A stretch of 64,000 bases of DNA from Algoriphagus iocasae (GTDB lineage: Bacteria; Bacteroidota; Bacteroidia; Cytophagales; Cyclobacteriaceae): the NCBI RefSeq assembly GCF_014206875.1, contig NZ_JACIJO010000001.1, positions 1,390,680-1,454,679 on the forward strand, given 5' to 3'. A program made the position numbers and the translations under genes. Below, in pieces: positions 54,193 through 64,000 of the stretch. Every line of letters begins with the position of its first letter. The stretch's first letter is position 1. The notes under the pieces were generated by a model that ran no database searches, was not told the origin of the DNA, and saw nothing but the letters and a program-made list of their open reading frames with translations.

Positions 54193-56271
54193 ATGAAGAA
54201 CAAGTTCTTCCTCGGAATGGCTTTAGCCCTAGCCTCTACCATTTCGATTTCACAAGCCCAGGACAAATTAAAAAGCATGCCTGGCTACGAACAATATCAA
54301 AAAGTTGCTCCACAAATATATGGTGCTGTTAAATCAGGTGCATTGAATGCAGACTGGAATGACGAAGGAACTGCCTTTGAATATTCTCGTGATGGCAAAC
54401 GATATTCTTATTCAATCAAAGGTAAGTCTGTTACTGAATTAGGAGATGCTAAAGCTCCAGAGAGAAGACGTTACAATGGTCCGGCAAGAGGTAGGCAATT
54501 TGATTCAGCGGAATCTCCTGACGGAAAGCTAAAGGCATTTACCAAGGATCGAAACATGTATATCAGCAATCCGGATGGATCTGGTGTTGTAGCGATTACT
54601 ACTGATGGCAACGAAGAAAATCAAGTAAAATACGGGATTGCTACTTGGGTTTATGGAGAAGAATTGGGACAAAACACAGCGATGTGGTGGTCTCCAGATA
54701 GCAAAAAGATCGCTTTCTACAGATTTGTGGAGAAGGATGTGAAAAAATACTATGTGCTTTTGGACCAGTTGAGTCTATATGATTCATTGGAAATCGAGGC
54801 ATATCCTAAAGTAGGAGAACCTAATCTACCTGTTGATTTGATGGTTTATGATCTAGAAACCAAAAAGGTCACTGAATTGGATATCCGTGATGGAAAGCCT
54901 TTCAATGATGGTGAATTGGGAACATATATCTATGGTATGTCTTGGACTCCAGATGGCAAAGAACTTCTTTATCATAGCACTAACAGACTTCAAAATATCA
55001 TGGAATTGCGTGCAGCAAATCCTGAAACTGGAAAAAGCAGAACGGTTGTTCGCGAAGAATGGCTTCCAAGTTTTGTGGTAAACACCCCAGAAATGGAAGT
55101 TTTAGAAGATGGAAAGCATTTTATCTGGGCTTCAGAAAGATCAGGTTTCAAAAACTATTACCTGTATAATTTTGACGGCTCTTTGGTCAATGCGATTACT
55201 TCTCATCCATTTGAGGTTTCCAATATTGTGGAGGTTGACGAGGATAAAAAGCAGTTGTATTACATGGCTAGATCTGGCGACAATCACATGTTGATGCAAT
55301 TGCACAAAGTGAATTTGGATGGAACGAAAGATGTTCGATTGACAGATCCGACTTTAAACCATAGCGTTTCTATTGCTCCTGGAGGCAAATATTTTGTAGA
55401 TGTAGCACAAGCTCATGACGTAGCGCCATTTACAAACCTGATGGACGCCAAAGGAAAAGTAGTGGCTGAACTTGCGAAAAGCGATATGAGCAAGTTTGAA
55501 GAACTGGGATTGAAGAAAGTGGAAGTGTATACTTTTACTTCTGCAGACGGAGTGACTGAACTTCATGGGATGATTCATTTTCCTTCAAATTTTGACCCAT
55601 CTAAGAAATATCCAGTTATCCTTAGCAATTACGGTGGTCCAGCTACAAACGCATTCAGAGAGACATTTGTGAATCCTGATCCATTGACAGAATACGGATT
55701 TTTGGTGTTGAATATCGATGGAAGAAACGTAAGAGGAAGAGGAAAGAAATTATTGGATCAATTGTATGGAAACTTAGGATTGGTGGAAATGGATGACTTT
55801 GCTGAAGGCATCAAAGCTCTGCACGACCGTCCATATTTCGACAAAAATAGAGTAGGGGTTTACGGTACTTCTTATGGTGGAACTACATCGGCAACCATGC
55901 TTTTGAGATTCCCTGAATTGATTCATGCCGCTGTGGCTAATTCCTCTGTTACGGATTGGAGAAATTATGACAATATCTACACAGAGCGATTCATGGGTAC
56001 ATTAGAAACCAATTTGAAAGGATATAACCGCTTCAGTTTGATGGAAATGGCAGATCAATTACAAGGTGAATTGTTGCTTTTCTACGGAACTGCAGATAAC
56101 AATGTACACCCATCCAATACATTGCAATTGATCAAAGCTTTCCAAAATGCTGGTAAAAGTATTGAAGTTCAAATCGCTCCTGATGGAGGACATACAGCTT
56201 TGAATCGTGATCGAATGATGGAGTTTTTCATTGAGCATTTGGTGACAAATTACAAAGCAACAGTTAGATAA
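54193..56271 (+). CDS. S9 family dipeptidyl peptidase (DPP IV type)
   Basis: A 692-residue exported serine peptidase with a signal peptide (about 1-22). The N-terminal DPPIV beta-propeller region (about 80-440) includes YGIATWVYGEEL with the paired Glu that bind the peptide N-terminus, and the C-terminal alpha/beta hydrolase (about 450-692) has nucleophile Ser near residue 560 in GVYGTSYGGTTSATML and the catalytic His in DGGHTALN. DPP IV-type enzymes release X-Pro or X-Ala dipeptides in the periplasm or at the surface, feeding peptide uptake. Confidence 0.94.
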   Translation: MKNKFFLGMALALASTISISQAQDKLKSMPGYEQYQKVAPQIYGAVKSGALNADWNDEGTAFEYSRDGKRYSYSIKGKSVTELGDAKAPERRRYNGPARGRQFDSAESPDGKLKAFTKDRNMYISNPDGSGVVAITTDGNEENQVKYGIATWVYGEELGQNTAMWWSPDSKKIAFYRFVEKDVKKYYVLLDQLSLYDSLEIEAYPKVGEPNLPVDLMVYDLETKKVTELDIRDGKPFNDGELGTYIYGMSWTPDGKELLYHSTNRLQNIMELRAANPETGKSRTVVREEWLPSFVVNTPEMEVLEDGKHFIWASERSGFKNYYLYNFDGSLVNAITSHPFEVSNIVEVDEDKKQLYYMARSGDNHMLMQLHKVNLDGTKDVRLTDPTLNHSVSIAPGGKYFVDVAQAHDVAPFTNLMDAKGKVVAELAKSDMSKFEELGLKKVEVYTFTSADGVTELHGMIHFPSNFDPSKKYPVILSNYGGPATNAFRETFVNPDPLTEYGFLVLNIDGRNVRGRGKKLLDQLYGNLGLVEMDDFAEGIKALHDRPYFDKNRVGVYGTSYGGTTSATMLLRFPELIHAAVANSSVTDWRNYDNIYTERFMGTLETNLKGYNRFSLMEMADQLQGELLLFYGTADNNVHPSNTLQLIKAFQNAGKSIEVQIAPDGGHTALNRDRMMEFFIEHLVTNYKATVR

Positions 56272-56291
56272 GTATTTGAAATAGTAAATAG

Positions 56292-56326
56292 AAAACACCT
56301 GTGGACATTTCCGCAGGTGTTTTTTT
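56292..56326 (+). terminator. Intrinsic terminator after the dipeptidyl peptidase gene
   Basis: A 10-bp stem (AAAACACCTG / CAGGTGTTTT, 12-base loop) with further T residues lies 20 bases past the stop codon. Confidence 0.88.
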
Positions 56327-56394
56327 ATGTTTTCATCTTAAAATAAATGGAGTTTTCCGAATTCTGTTATTTCAAAATCAATCGAAATATTACG

Positions 56395-56865
56395 TTATAT
56401 TTTCTGAGGTAATATTCTGATTAATAAAGATATCTGGCCTAGATGATAGATGTCATGGTGAAGAATCCCCAAGATCAATTCGTAATAAGAATAAGGTTTA
56501 TCCCCAAATGGTTCATCAAAAATGGACTCATCCAATGTTTCAAAAAATTCCGTCCAATCTTGCTGCGAATCTTTCAATCTGACAAGGGTATGTTCCCATT
56601 CTAACTCACTTGGGTTTTCTATGGGTTGCAGGTAATTATGGTTTGGACTGATGTATCCATTTTGAGGAATTCCTTGAAGAACCACTTCCCTCCAGCCGAT
56701 AATGTGGTTGAGGATTTCCCAAATGGAATTTGTATCTGGATTGATTTTATAAGCAGCCATTTCTGGGGTCACATGCTGCAGCTTCTGGGTGAAATTGACC
56801 CCTAACCAAGGATTACCATCGAATTGTTTGGCAAAGAGGCTTTTAATCCGGCTGGTTTCTTCCAT
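56395..56865 (-). CDS. DinB family protein
   Basis: A 156-residue four-helix bundle of the DinB/YfiT-like family. Metal-binding histidines are visible in EILNHIIGWREV and HHDIYHLGQISLL. DinB-like proteins include thiol transferases that use bacillithiol or similar thiols, but many, including Bacteroidota ones, have no assigned substrate. It is transcribed towards the peptidase gene. Confidence 0.85.
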   Translation of the reverse strand: MEETSRIKSLFAKQFDGNPWLGVNFTQKLQHVTPEMAAYKINPDTNSIWEILNHIIGWREVVLQGIPQNGYISPNHNYLQPIENPSELEWEHTLVRLKDSQQDWTEFFETLDESIFDEPFGDKPYSYYELILGILHHDIYHLGQISLLIRILPQKI

Positions 56866-57041
56866 AGGTTATTTCTGGTTTGACATTAAAATACAAAATC
56901 AAGATGAATTTGCGTGGGATTCATCAGGGAAATAACCAAGAATTCAAAAAATGGTTTTATAACATTTATAGGAACCAGAATTATTAAAGTAGAGGGGAGA
57001 TAAAATTTCCTCTACCCTTAACGCAAAATTGGCTATGATCC

Positions 57042-57383
57042 TTATTTCAGAGGTTTTGTCAGAATGGTGTAATTCAATTCAGAATCGAAATGTTTCATTG
57101 GCATTCGATCATCTGATTCGAGTCTTGCCATGGGCATTTCTCTTGGTTCTAAAATAGGAGCTTTATAAAATTCAATTTCCCGATTCAAAGGAATAAATCT
57201 TCCATTTTCTTCCTGTAATGACTTTAATTGTGAGTAAGGACTTTGGTCCTGAAAAGGGTTGATACTCTTAACATTATAATCATAGAGTGGTTTGCCAAAA
57301 ACAAGTTTTTTATCGTTTTCCTGGGAAAAGCAATTGAAAATAGGAAGAGTAAAAATAACACCAGTGATATAAAATAGTTTCAT
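57042..57383 (-). CDS. Small exported protein of unknown function (113 residues)
   Basis: A 113-residue protein with an N-terminal signal peptide (hydrophobic stretch, then FSQEN). The mature part of about 90 residues is polar, with several proline-containing segments and no cysteines beyond the signal region. No family is recognised. Flanking gaps of 176 and 231 bases suggest it is monocistronic. Confidence 0.65.
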   Translation of the reverse strand: MKLFYITGVIFTLPIFNCFSQENDKKLVFGKPLYDYNVKSINPFQDQSPYSQLKSLQEENGRFIPLNREIEFYKAPILEPREMPMARLESDDRMPMKHFDSELNYTILTKPLK

Positions 57384-57566
57384 AGTAGTATTTTAAAGAG
57401 TTTCACTTTTTATACGATATAAGTTAACCTTAGTTATTGGTTTCTCAAGGTTAAAAAAACTAAAATATCATTAATCAAACTTTTGTAAAGGCTTATTAAC
57501 CAAAACATTCAGGTGGTCAATGACCTGAGAAATTGCCTTTCATTCCCATTTAGGATAGCTATTGTA

Positions 57567-57600
57567 ATAAAAAAGCGAAGTATTAAACTTCGCTTTTTTT
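57567..57600 (-). terminator. Intrinsic terminator after the metallo-beta-lactamase fold gene
   Basis: An 11-bp stem (AAAAGCGAAGT / ACTTCGCTTTT) is followed on the minus strand by six T residues, 15 bases past the stop codon. Confidence 0.87.
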
Positions 57601-57614
57601 AAATCTAAAATGAT

Positions 57615-58496
57615 TTAATCCACTGTCTTAAATACAGATTCGATAAACCTATCGGGATTTATAAACCCTTTACCGAATTCCTCATCCCATTCCTTTGACA
57701 AACTCATTTTCTGAATTTCTTCCAGGCTTTTTCCTTGGGATTTGGCAGTTTTTACACGCTCTCTTACTGTATCAATCATATCTCGATAGGATTTGAGAGT
57801 GGCTCTGTCCGCAACTTTTCCATGGCCTGGGATAATTTTAGTTTGGTCATTGACCAAAAATAGCGCTCTGTTTAGGTTGGTGATCAATCCTTCTATGTCT
57901 CCATTTGAATTGATGTCAATAAATGGATATCCACCGTTCGGGAAGTTATCTGCAAGATGAATCACATTGCTTTCAGGGAAATAAATAAATGAATCTCCAT
58001 CTGTATGTGCATTTTCCATGTGGAAGATCATCATGGTGTTATCAGGATCTAAATGGATAGTCATTTCATCCGAAAAGGTGATTTCAGGCAAAGCTTTGTA
58101 AGCAGTAGTAGATGTTGTTTCACCAGATCTAGGTTGGCTCATTCTTCTTCTTACGGCATCATTTGCCACGATGGTAGCTCCTGCGTTTGCCATGTTTTCA
58201 TTGCCTCCGACATGATCTCCATGCCAATGAGTATTGACTACATATTTGAGTGGTTTATCAGTAATTGCTCTTACTGCTGTCAATATTTTTTCTGAAAGTT
58301 GTCCGAATTGATCATCAATCATATAGGCATATTCTTCACCGACAGCCAAACCTATATTTCCCCCTGAACCAAAAAGCACATAAATGTTAGGGGCTAATTG
58401 CTCGGAAGTAATGGTGACATTATCCATTCCTGATTGGCCAAAAGATAGCTGATGGCACAGGAGATAAGCCAAAGTAAGGAAGGTTAATTTTTTCAT
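57615..58496 (-). CDS. MBL-fold metallo-hydrolase, exported
   Basis: A 293-residue secreted protein with a signal peptide (about 1-20). The zinc-binding signature HWHGDH lies in VVNTHWHGDHVGGNENM, with the further ligands in ENAHTDGDSFIYF and IPGHGKVADR. The pattern is close to subclass B1-like and related periplasmic hydrolases. It could hydrolyse lactone, ester or thioester substrates; beta-lactamase activity is not supported by sequence alone. It is followed by a strong terminator and stands alone. Confidence 0.88.
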   Translation of the reverse strand: MKKLTFLTLAYLLCHQLSFGQSGMDNVTITSEQLAPNIYVLFGSGGNIGLAVGEEYAYMIDDQFGQLSEKILTAVRAITDKPLKYVVNTHWHGDHVGGNENMANAGATIVANDAVRRRMSQPRSGETTSTTAYKALPEITFSDEMTIHLDPDNTMMIFHMENAHTDGDSFIYFPESNVIHLADNFPNGGYPFIDINSNGDIEGLITNLNRALFLVNDQTKIIPGHGKVADRATLKSYRDMIDTVRERVKTAKSQGKSLEEIQKMSLSKEWDEEFGKGFINPDRFIESVFKTVD

Positions 58497-58869
58497 AGGA
58501 ATTGGGGTTCTTTTTAGAATTTTGAAAATGCTTTAAACCTTAAGGGTTAATGAATTAAACAGCATTGTTTTATTAAAATACAAAATGTAATCAATTACGC
58601 CTCAAGGCATTCATTTTAATGACAACACAATCAAATCAATCTTGTTATTTCTCCAGAAATCATTTCTGAAAATATCTTTTTAATGTTTACAATCGGTCCT
58701 TAATTTATAAGAAATAAAGACTTTATTAATTCAGTTTTGTCAAATTCAACTAAGTGCCCGGTTTCTTTTAAGCAAAAAAAGAAGTCGAGATCCCAAGAGA
58801 TTAAACTAAGGATTTCGACTTCGTAATGATTGTCAAATACAGTCTAGATAATGACTTTATACAAACTGT
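58497..58869. other. 373-base gap between MBL-fold and esterase genes
   Basis: It contains the terminator of the esterase unit at 58773-58822 and the unresolved promoter region of the MBL-fold gene nearest 58497. I see no ORF, RNA or repeat in the remainder. Confidence 0.6.
58773..58822 (-). terminator. Intrinsic terminator after the tandem esterase genes
   Basis: A 12-bp stem with one G-U pair (arms 58781-58792 and 58811-58822, 18-base loop) is followed on the minus strand by seven T residues. It ends the two-esterase operon, 48 bases past its stop. Confidence 0.85.
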
Positions 58870-60042
<1,173 letters not shown>

Positions 60043-61239
60043 TTAATTGAATAATTGAGGTACAAATTGAGTTAAATAAACTCTCCAATTTCTCCAAATA
60101 TGTCCGCCTTCAGATTCTACATATTTATAAGGCATTCCCATTGAATCGAGCTTGGCTCTATATTCTTTGTTGGCATCGTATAAGAAATCAGTTTTTCCAA
60201 TTCCTATCCAATACAATTTGTAGCCATTGTCCATTTGGGTTTTAAGTGTTCCGTCGATGTCGTTATACACTTTGCCAGTAGCATCTTCTCTAGGCATAAT
60301 TGCTGCTGAGAATAGGCCGATATAATCAAACATATTTGGATAGTATCTTGAAATATGCATGGTGTGATAGCCACCCATCGATAATCCTGCAATCGCTCGA
60401 TGAGCTTTATCAGCTTTCACCTGATAATTGCTTTCCACAAATTTTACGATATCCATAAAATTGGCTTCGTAAGTGCCATCCATTGTCTTAGGAACCATAA
60501 ACTGTGGTTTGTACATCCCTTCATTTCCTTCTCCAGGAGCAGCGTCTTGGATTACATTTCCGTTTGGCATCACCACAATCATCGGCTTTGCTTTGCCCTG
60601 AGCAATTAAATTATCCATGATTTGAGCGGTTCTTCCTAGAGCAATCCAAGCTTCCTCGTCACCTCCAGCACCATGTAATAAATAAAGAACCGGAAATTGC
60701 TCATTGGATTTTTCGTATCCCGGTGGCGTGTAGATCGTTAATCTTCGATCCATGCCTAAGCCTGGCGAATCATACCATCTTCTTGCAACGGTACCATGAG
60801 GCACGTCTTTTACTCGATATAATGCGGCCTGACCCTCACCAACCAAAAAAACGTTGGTTACTGATGCCACATCCCGGATAAGAAATGGATTATTTGGATC
60901 GGTGACTTTTAGCCCATCTACGATAAAAGAATAACTATACAACTCAGGAGAGAGGGGAGTTGAAGTAAATGACCAAATGCCTTTATCATCCTTGACTAAA
61001 TCCGCTTTTCCTGGACCGTCCATTTGACCCATTGGCGTATCCATTTTTTCTGCAGGAAGAAAATCACCGGTTATTTGGACTGATTTTGCATTTGGAGCTG
61101 CAAAACGGAAGGTTACAGTACTATTGTCATGAATTTCCGGAGAAGTAATTTGTTGTGCACCAAATAAAGATTCTTGGGCATTGGCCTGAATTCCGATCAA
61201 GAAAATAGATAAGAATGTCCAGAGGAAATGTCTTTTCAT
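60043..61239 (-). CDS. Esterase, CE1-like with N-terminal E-set domain (upstream copy)
   Basis: A 398-residue secreted esterase and paralogue of the following gene. Signal peptide (about 1-21), E-set domain (about 35-135, VTFRFAAPNAKSVQITGDF) and hydrolase core match in order. The nucleophile is in IAGLSMGGYHTM, the likely Asp in WIGIGKTDFLYD and the His in ESEGGHIWRNW. The tandem copies differ along most of their length, so divergence of substrate preference is likely. The 12-base gap between them implies one transcript. Confidence 0.88.
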   Translation of the reverse strand: MKRHFLWTFLSIFLIGIQANAQESLFGAQQITSPEIHDNSTVTFRFAAPNAKSVQITGDFLPAEKMDTPMGQMDGPGKADLVKDDKGIWSFTSTPLSPELYSYSFIVDGLKVTDPNNPFLIRDVASVTNVFLVGEGQAALYRVKDVPHGTVARRWYDSPGLGMDRRLTIYTPPGYEKSNEQFPVLYLLHGAGGDEEAWIALGRTAQIMDNLIAQGKAKPMIVVMPNGNVIQDAAPGEGNEGMYKPQFMVPKTMDGTYEANFMDIVKFVESNYQVKADKAHRAIAGLSMGGYHTMHISRYYPNMFDYIGLFSAAIMPREDATGKVYNDIDGTLKTQMDNGYKLYWIGIGKTDFLYDANKEYRAKLDSMGMPYKYVESEGGHIWRNWRVYLTQFVPQLFN

Positions 61240-61543
61240 GTTAATTGTTGAATTTAAATATATCCTGGGTTTGAAACTGTTAGTTTAACAATCTAAATCT
61301 ATTGTTTCATAATGACAAATACTAAAAAATGAAAAGAAATTCTTCTTATGAACATAGAGGAATGTTTATAAGAAATATGTGAAGATAAAATCTTGGTATC
61401 TCAGTTAAAGTGGAAATGCCTACCGGATAAAGGGAAGTAGCAAAGTTTTTAGATAAATGATTTTTCAGGAAGTTGAAATCTGAAAAATGTCAATCAAAAA
61501 TTGACAGGATTATATCAACTCAATTTGGGAAATAATTAAAAAT
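61240..61543. other. 304-base gap upstream of the tandem esterases
   Basis: It holds two short inverted repeats, TTTTTCAG / CTGAAAAA (near 61461-61487) and TGTCAAT / ATTGACA (61489-61507). Neither has a clear T-tract, and no convincing promoter consensus was found. No ORF or RNA gene is apparent. Confidence 0.5.
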
Positions 61544-62179
61544 TTATGTTTTAATAAACCTTTTCGCTTTATTATTTCTGATCACTAACCAGTAAGCAAC
61601 GACCATATTTGGTACCCAACAAAGCCAAGCCACCACCCGGTAAGCTGGAATAAATCCTCCCAAAAGATTTTCTAAGATGGGTAAATAAATTCTTAAGGTA
61701 ACTGCAGCAAAACAGGCCGCATAACTGAAAATCATCCAGTTTTCATGGGAATCAAAATCCTTTGATTTGGCAGTTTTCCATCCCATTAAGGTAGTAGTTA
61801 ACCAAGTAATTCCTAAACACACAAATCCTAGGCTTGCAACCATTCCTCCCAACGTATAAATCGCGACATAGACTCCAGCCAGCCCAGAAAAAAATACTGC
61901 GGTGACATAAATCATCCCAATACGTTTATGTAGCTTTCTATTTCTATCCCTTAATTTTTGATTGAATTGGATCCAACCCACAGCTAATGCAAGCCCTCCC
62001 AAGGTGATGTGTGTGTAAAAAGCAGTATTCCAAAGGAGATTGGATAATTGTTCCGCATCATGAGCGTTCAAGACTCCAAACTGTCGACCAAATACAAAAT
62101 ACAGAATGGGATAGAGTCCAATAGCAATGCTAAAAAAGCCGAAGAGAAACCAAGAGATTTTTGGGTAAAGTGCTTTCAT
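61544..62179 (-). CDS. DUF2306 membrane protein
   Basis: A 211-residue polytopic protein with about six membrane helices. The conserved pattern of DUF2306, with His residues in TAFYTHITLGGLALAVGW and HKRIGMIYV, and a further His in FDSHENWMIFSYA, is evident. The arrangement of membrane-embedded His pairs is suggestive of heme or metal binding, but function is unknown. It is monocistronic by position. Confidence 0.85.
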   Translation of the reverse strand: MKALYPKISWFLFGFFSIAIGLYPILYFVFGRQFGVLNAHDAEQLSNLLWNTAFYTHITLGGLALAVGWIQFNQKLRDRNRKLHKRIGMIYVTAVFFSGLAGVYVAIYTLGGMVASLGFVCLGITWLTTTLMGWKTAKSKDFDSHENWMIFSYAACFAAVTLRIYLPILENLLGGFIPAYRVVAWLCWVPNMVVAYWLVIRNNKAKRFIKT

Positions 62180-62268
62180 TAATTACCTGGCAATTCTGTT
62201 TAAATATAAAGTTATTGAATTGGTTCATTTAAAAAATTATCTGAAAACAGTTATATCGTAAAAGGAAA

Positions 62269-62298
62269 ATGCCCTCACTATTTCTAGCGTGAGGGCAT
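62269..62298 (-). terminator. Intrinsic terminator after the SpoIIAA-like gene
   Basis: A 10-bp stem (ATGCCCTCAC / GTGAGGGCAT) with a partly paired loop has T-rich sequence on both strands, 52 bases past the stop codon. Confidence 0.75.
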
Positions 62299-62350
62299 AA
62301 TTATTTTTTAGCTTTATCGGATTTTGAATACTTGGATTAAAGAGGAGCTT

Positions 62351-62737
62351 TTAAGAAAGCTTTTCAACGAATTTAAATGCCTGATCCAATTGAGAAACAT
62401 CAAAATATCTTTCCTCCCTTCCTTTTGAAGACCTTTCAAAGAATAGATTATCGATAGGTACCAAAGCTTTGAGAATATTGGAATGTGCTACAATGGCGAT
62501 ATGTCCCATAGTCTTATAATTTCGCAGCGTGTAGATGATATCTTCAAAAAACACCTTGATTGAGGATTTTGAAATTTTTGCCTCATCAAGTTTTATCAGG
62601 ACGTTGATGGAATCAAATCCCTTTTCTTTTTTATCCTCAAAAAGCTTTTGCAATAATTGCTCATCTGTTTCAGTAAATCCTTCGATAAGTTCTACTGCCA
62701 GAATTCCATTTTTATAAGTTTTCAGTTGCTCTACCAT
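62351..62737 (-). CDS. SpoIIAA-like (STAS-related) protein
   Basis: A 128-residue protein matching the SpoIIAA-like family (DUF3478), with the STAS-like alternating strand/helix pattern around INVLIKLDEAKISKSSIKVFFEDI and GHIAIVAHSNILKAL. Unlike true anti-anti-sigma factors it lacks a clear phosphorylatable Ser in the usual motif, and no kinase or sigma gene is adjacent. The family is often found with no known partner. It is 20 bases downstream of the SRPBCC gene, so they may be co-transcribed. Confidence 0.8.
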   Translation of the reverse strand: MVEQLKTYKNGILAVELIEGFTETDEQLLQKLFEDKKEKGFDSINVLIKLDEAKISKSSIKVFFEDIIYTLRNYKTMGHIAIVAHSNILKALVPIDNLFFERSSKGREERYFDVSQLDQAFKFVEKLS

Positions 62738-62757
62738 ATCAGTACTTAGTTAAGTGA

Positions 62758-63249
62758 TTACTTACTTAAGTACACTTCCAATTGGTCAAAAGTTCCTTTG
62801 AAACCTTCCTCCATCTGAGAGATGCTTTCCGAAAATACCGCCTTTGAAGCATCAGAAGCATTATGTGGAAAGGACACCAAGTCGATTCTAGTTTTGCCTT
62901 CTTCCTCAAAAAACTCCAAATCCAAAATCATTTCCAATGGCCAGTCCGAGCCAAAAGGGATTTCAGGAGCTTTAACAGTTTCTCCGGATTCATTAGAAAA
63001 ACAATTGATCATGCTTAGTTTATGAGGTCCGCGGATATTTTGGAATACCCATTTTGCCCACATATCAAAAGCGTCACTTCTTAAAACAAAATGAAAGATT
63101 CCTTCCGGATGAAATTCAAATTTTTTGGTTTCCATTTCAAAACCTGCTGGCCCCCACCATTTTTGAAGGCTTTCAGCAGAAGAAAATGCTTCAAAAACAG
63201 TGTCAATGGATTGAGGGAAATAACGCGTGATCTGAAGTTGTTTATACAT
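62758..63249 (-). CDS. SRPBCC domain protein (AHSA1/Aha1-like)
   Basis: From the ATG at 63249 this is a 163-residue START-like domain protein. The opening YKQLQITRYFPQSIDTVFEAFSSAESLQKWWGPAGF has the family pattern with the WWGP motif. The domain binds small hydrophobic ligands in the family, and members carry various roles in stress and metabolism. A longer in-frame start (63321) overlaps the neighbouring gene and is not needed. Confidence 0.85.
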   Translation of the reverse strand: MYKQLQITRYFPQSIDTVFEAFSSAESLQKWWGPAGFEMETKKFEFHPEGIFHFVLRSDAFDMWAKWVFQNIRGPHKLSMINCFSNESGETVKAPEIPFGSDWPLEMILDLEFFEEEGKTRIDLVSFPHNASDASKAVFSESISQMEEGFKGTFDQLEVYLSK

Positions 63250-63274
63250 GGTAATGAATTGAAATTTTGGTTGA

Positions 63275-64000
63275 TTATGATTGGGAAACTCCTTCGGCAT
63301 GGTCCACAACTTTGCCATCAATGGTCAAATAAGATCCCATTGCATCAGCTGTCATGCAGGAATGCACCGGCAGGATTCCTAACAAATCCCCAACTTTTAC
63401 CTTTGCCATTAATTCGTCTGAAGCCTTAATGATACCGTGTTCCTGTGAGATACTTTTTAGATGGGAACGGTTATCTGGTATTTCCCATCCGCTTTCATTT
63501 AAGTAGACAACTTCTCCAAAATTCTTATTTCCATCCTCATCCAATAAAACGTCCTTGGCAAGATGAACACCACCTCCATGTACTAAAATTTCATTTCTTT
63601 CTTTTTTGATATCCACTACCGGCACCGCTAGACAAACAGCAATATCTGATTTGTAACAACCTCCAAGTTCAGCCTGCATTAAGTCAAAGAAAACAAAATT
63701 ACCGGGTCCCATTTCATCGATATCGCCAAATTCTTCCATTACAGCACATCCAGGAGTATCACCAATTCGGGTGACTAGTTTTGGGTATTCTGTGCTGTAT
63801 TTATTTTTCAGCATACTCAGAGCATTTCTGGATTGCTCATAAATAGCCGGAATATCAGACATATAATAAGTATGTCCTGGGTGAAGGTAAAAGCCTTTGA
63901 AATGTAGTTTGTCAGATTTTTTAGCCAAAAGAAGAATTTCTTCAATCAGACCAAAATCTGTTACTTCAACTCCCGTTCTCCCATATCCTGCATCAATTTC
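63275..64000 (-). CDS. D-threonine aldolase/D-serine deaminase-like PLP enzyme (partial)
   Basis: The gene runs off the window, so only its C-terminal 241 residues are present. An internal TTG at 63928 could be mistaken for its start, but the frame stays open to the window edge with EIDAGYGRTGVEVTDF, the conserved barrel segment of the alanine-racemase-fold DSD1/D-threonine aldolase group. The C-terminal domain has the family metal-binding His and Cys in SQEHGIIKAS and LPVHSCMTADAM. Substrates could be D-serine, D-threonine or another D-hydroxyamino acid. Confidence 0.85.
   Translation of the reverse strand, partial: EIDAGYGRTGVEVTDFGLIEEILLLAKKSDKLHFKGFYLHPGHTYYMSDIPAIYEQSRNALSMLKNKYSTEYPKLVTRIGDTPGCAVMEEFGDIDEMGPGNFVFFDLMQAELGGCYKSDIAVCLAVPVVDIKKERNEILVHGGGVHLAKDVLLDEDGNKNFGEVVYLNESGWEIPDNRSHLKSISQEHGIIKASDELMAKVKVGDLLGILPVHSCMTADAMGSYLTIDGKVVDHAEGVSQS

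Noticed and set aside
57615..58496. Annotating the MBL-fold protein as an antibiotic-inactivating metallo-beta-lactamase
   Set aside because: The fold signature is shared with many unrelated hydrolases and sequence alone gives no basis for beta-lactam activity.
61461..61507. Two small inverted repeats as a terminator of the DUF2306 gene
   Set aside because: Short stems and no following T-tract on the correct strand.

Overview
This 64 kb window is chromosomal DNA from a member of the Bacteroidota, most likely order Cytophagales and close to the Cyclobacteriaceae/Algoriphagus group. The placement is inferred from low-GC coding style, lipoboxes and signal peptides of Bacteroidota type, promoters of the TTTG / TAnnTTTG kind, a fused isobutyryl-CoA mutase, DUF1343, DUF4412 and DUF177 proteins, a Bacteroidota-type arginine decarboxylase and an S9 dipeptidyl peptidase. 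I see no rRNA, tRNA, CRISPR array, insertion sequence or prophage. Most genes are housekeeping or conserved accessory genes, and the strands alternate in short operons.

Layout: 0-6.4 kb holds rpmF, a DUF177 protein and pdxA (minus), then rsmA, mgtE, a 2-hydroxyacid dehydrogenase, greA and a HIT protein (plus). 6.4-10 kb carries a PfkB sugar kinase with a sugar porter and a CoA-transferase (minus). 10-18 kb (plus) holds icmF, an OsmC protein coupled to a 79-residue protein, and a Cache-like lipoprotein overlapping a hybrid histidine kinase. 18-25 kb (minus) holds a 2-oxoacid dehydrogenase E2, cinA, an SDR, folA, a DUF4412 protein, fmt and a DUF1343 protein. 25-29 kb has an FtsX-like permease, a GT2 glycosyltransferase, an orphan ATP-grasp enzyme and a TPR lipoprotein.

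29-34 kb is a hisGDCB operon (minus). It is preceded by an unannotated 25-codon leader ORF with five His codons, which I name hisL, and it ends at a strong terminator. 34-41 kb holds a miniature SPFH-tail protein, a SUI1 protein, a universal stress protein, menA, glutathione peroxidase, argS and arginase. A GxxExxY gene broken by a one-base frameshift lies between argS and arginase, inside a pair of imperfect inverted repeats. 41-47 kb has an aminotransferase, an unknown protein, an arginine decarboxylase and a large secreted plug-like protein.

46.8-52 kb (minus) is a five-gene operon with every junction overlapping: small membrane protein, sodium:solute symporter, GH88 hydrolase, old-yellow-enzyme-type oxidoreductase and SDR. 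A near-perfect 16-bp palindrome lies just upstream. It reads as an uptake and cytoplasmic breakdown module for unsaturated uronyl sugars. 52-64 kb holds a DUF418 protein, dipeptidyl peptidase, DinB protein, metallo-beta-lactamase fold protein, two tandem paralogous esterases, a DUF2306 protein, a SpoIIAA-like protein, an SRPBCC protein and a D-threonine aldolase-like gene cut by the window end.

The observations most worth a second look are the His-rich leader ORF with an almost leaderless promoter, the promoter-then-hairpin arrangement ahead of greA, the inverted-repeat-bounded GxxExxY cassette, the Cache lipoprotein/hybrid kinase pair, and the GH88/OYE/SDR operon.
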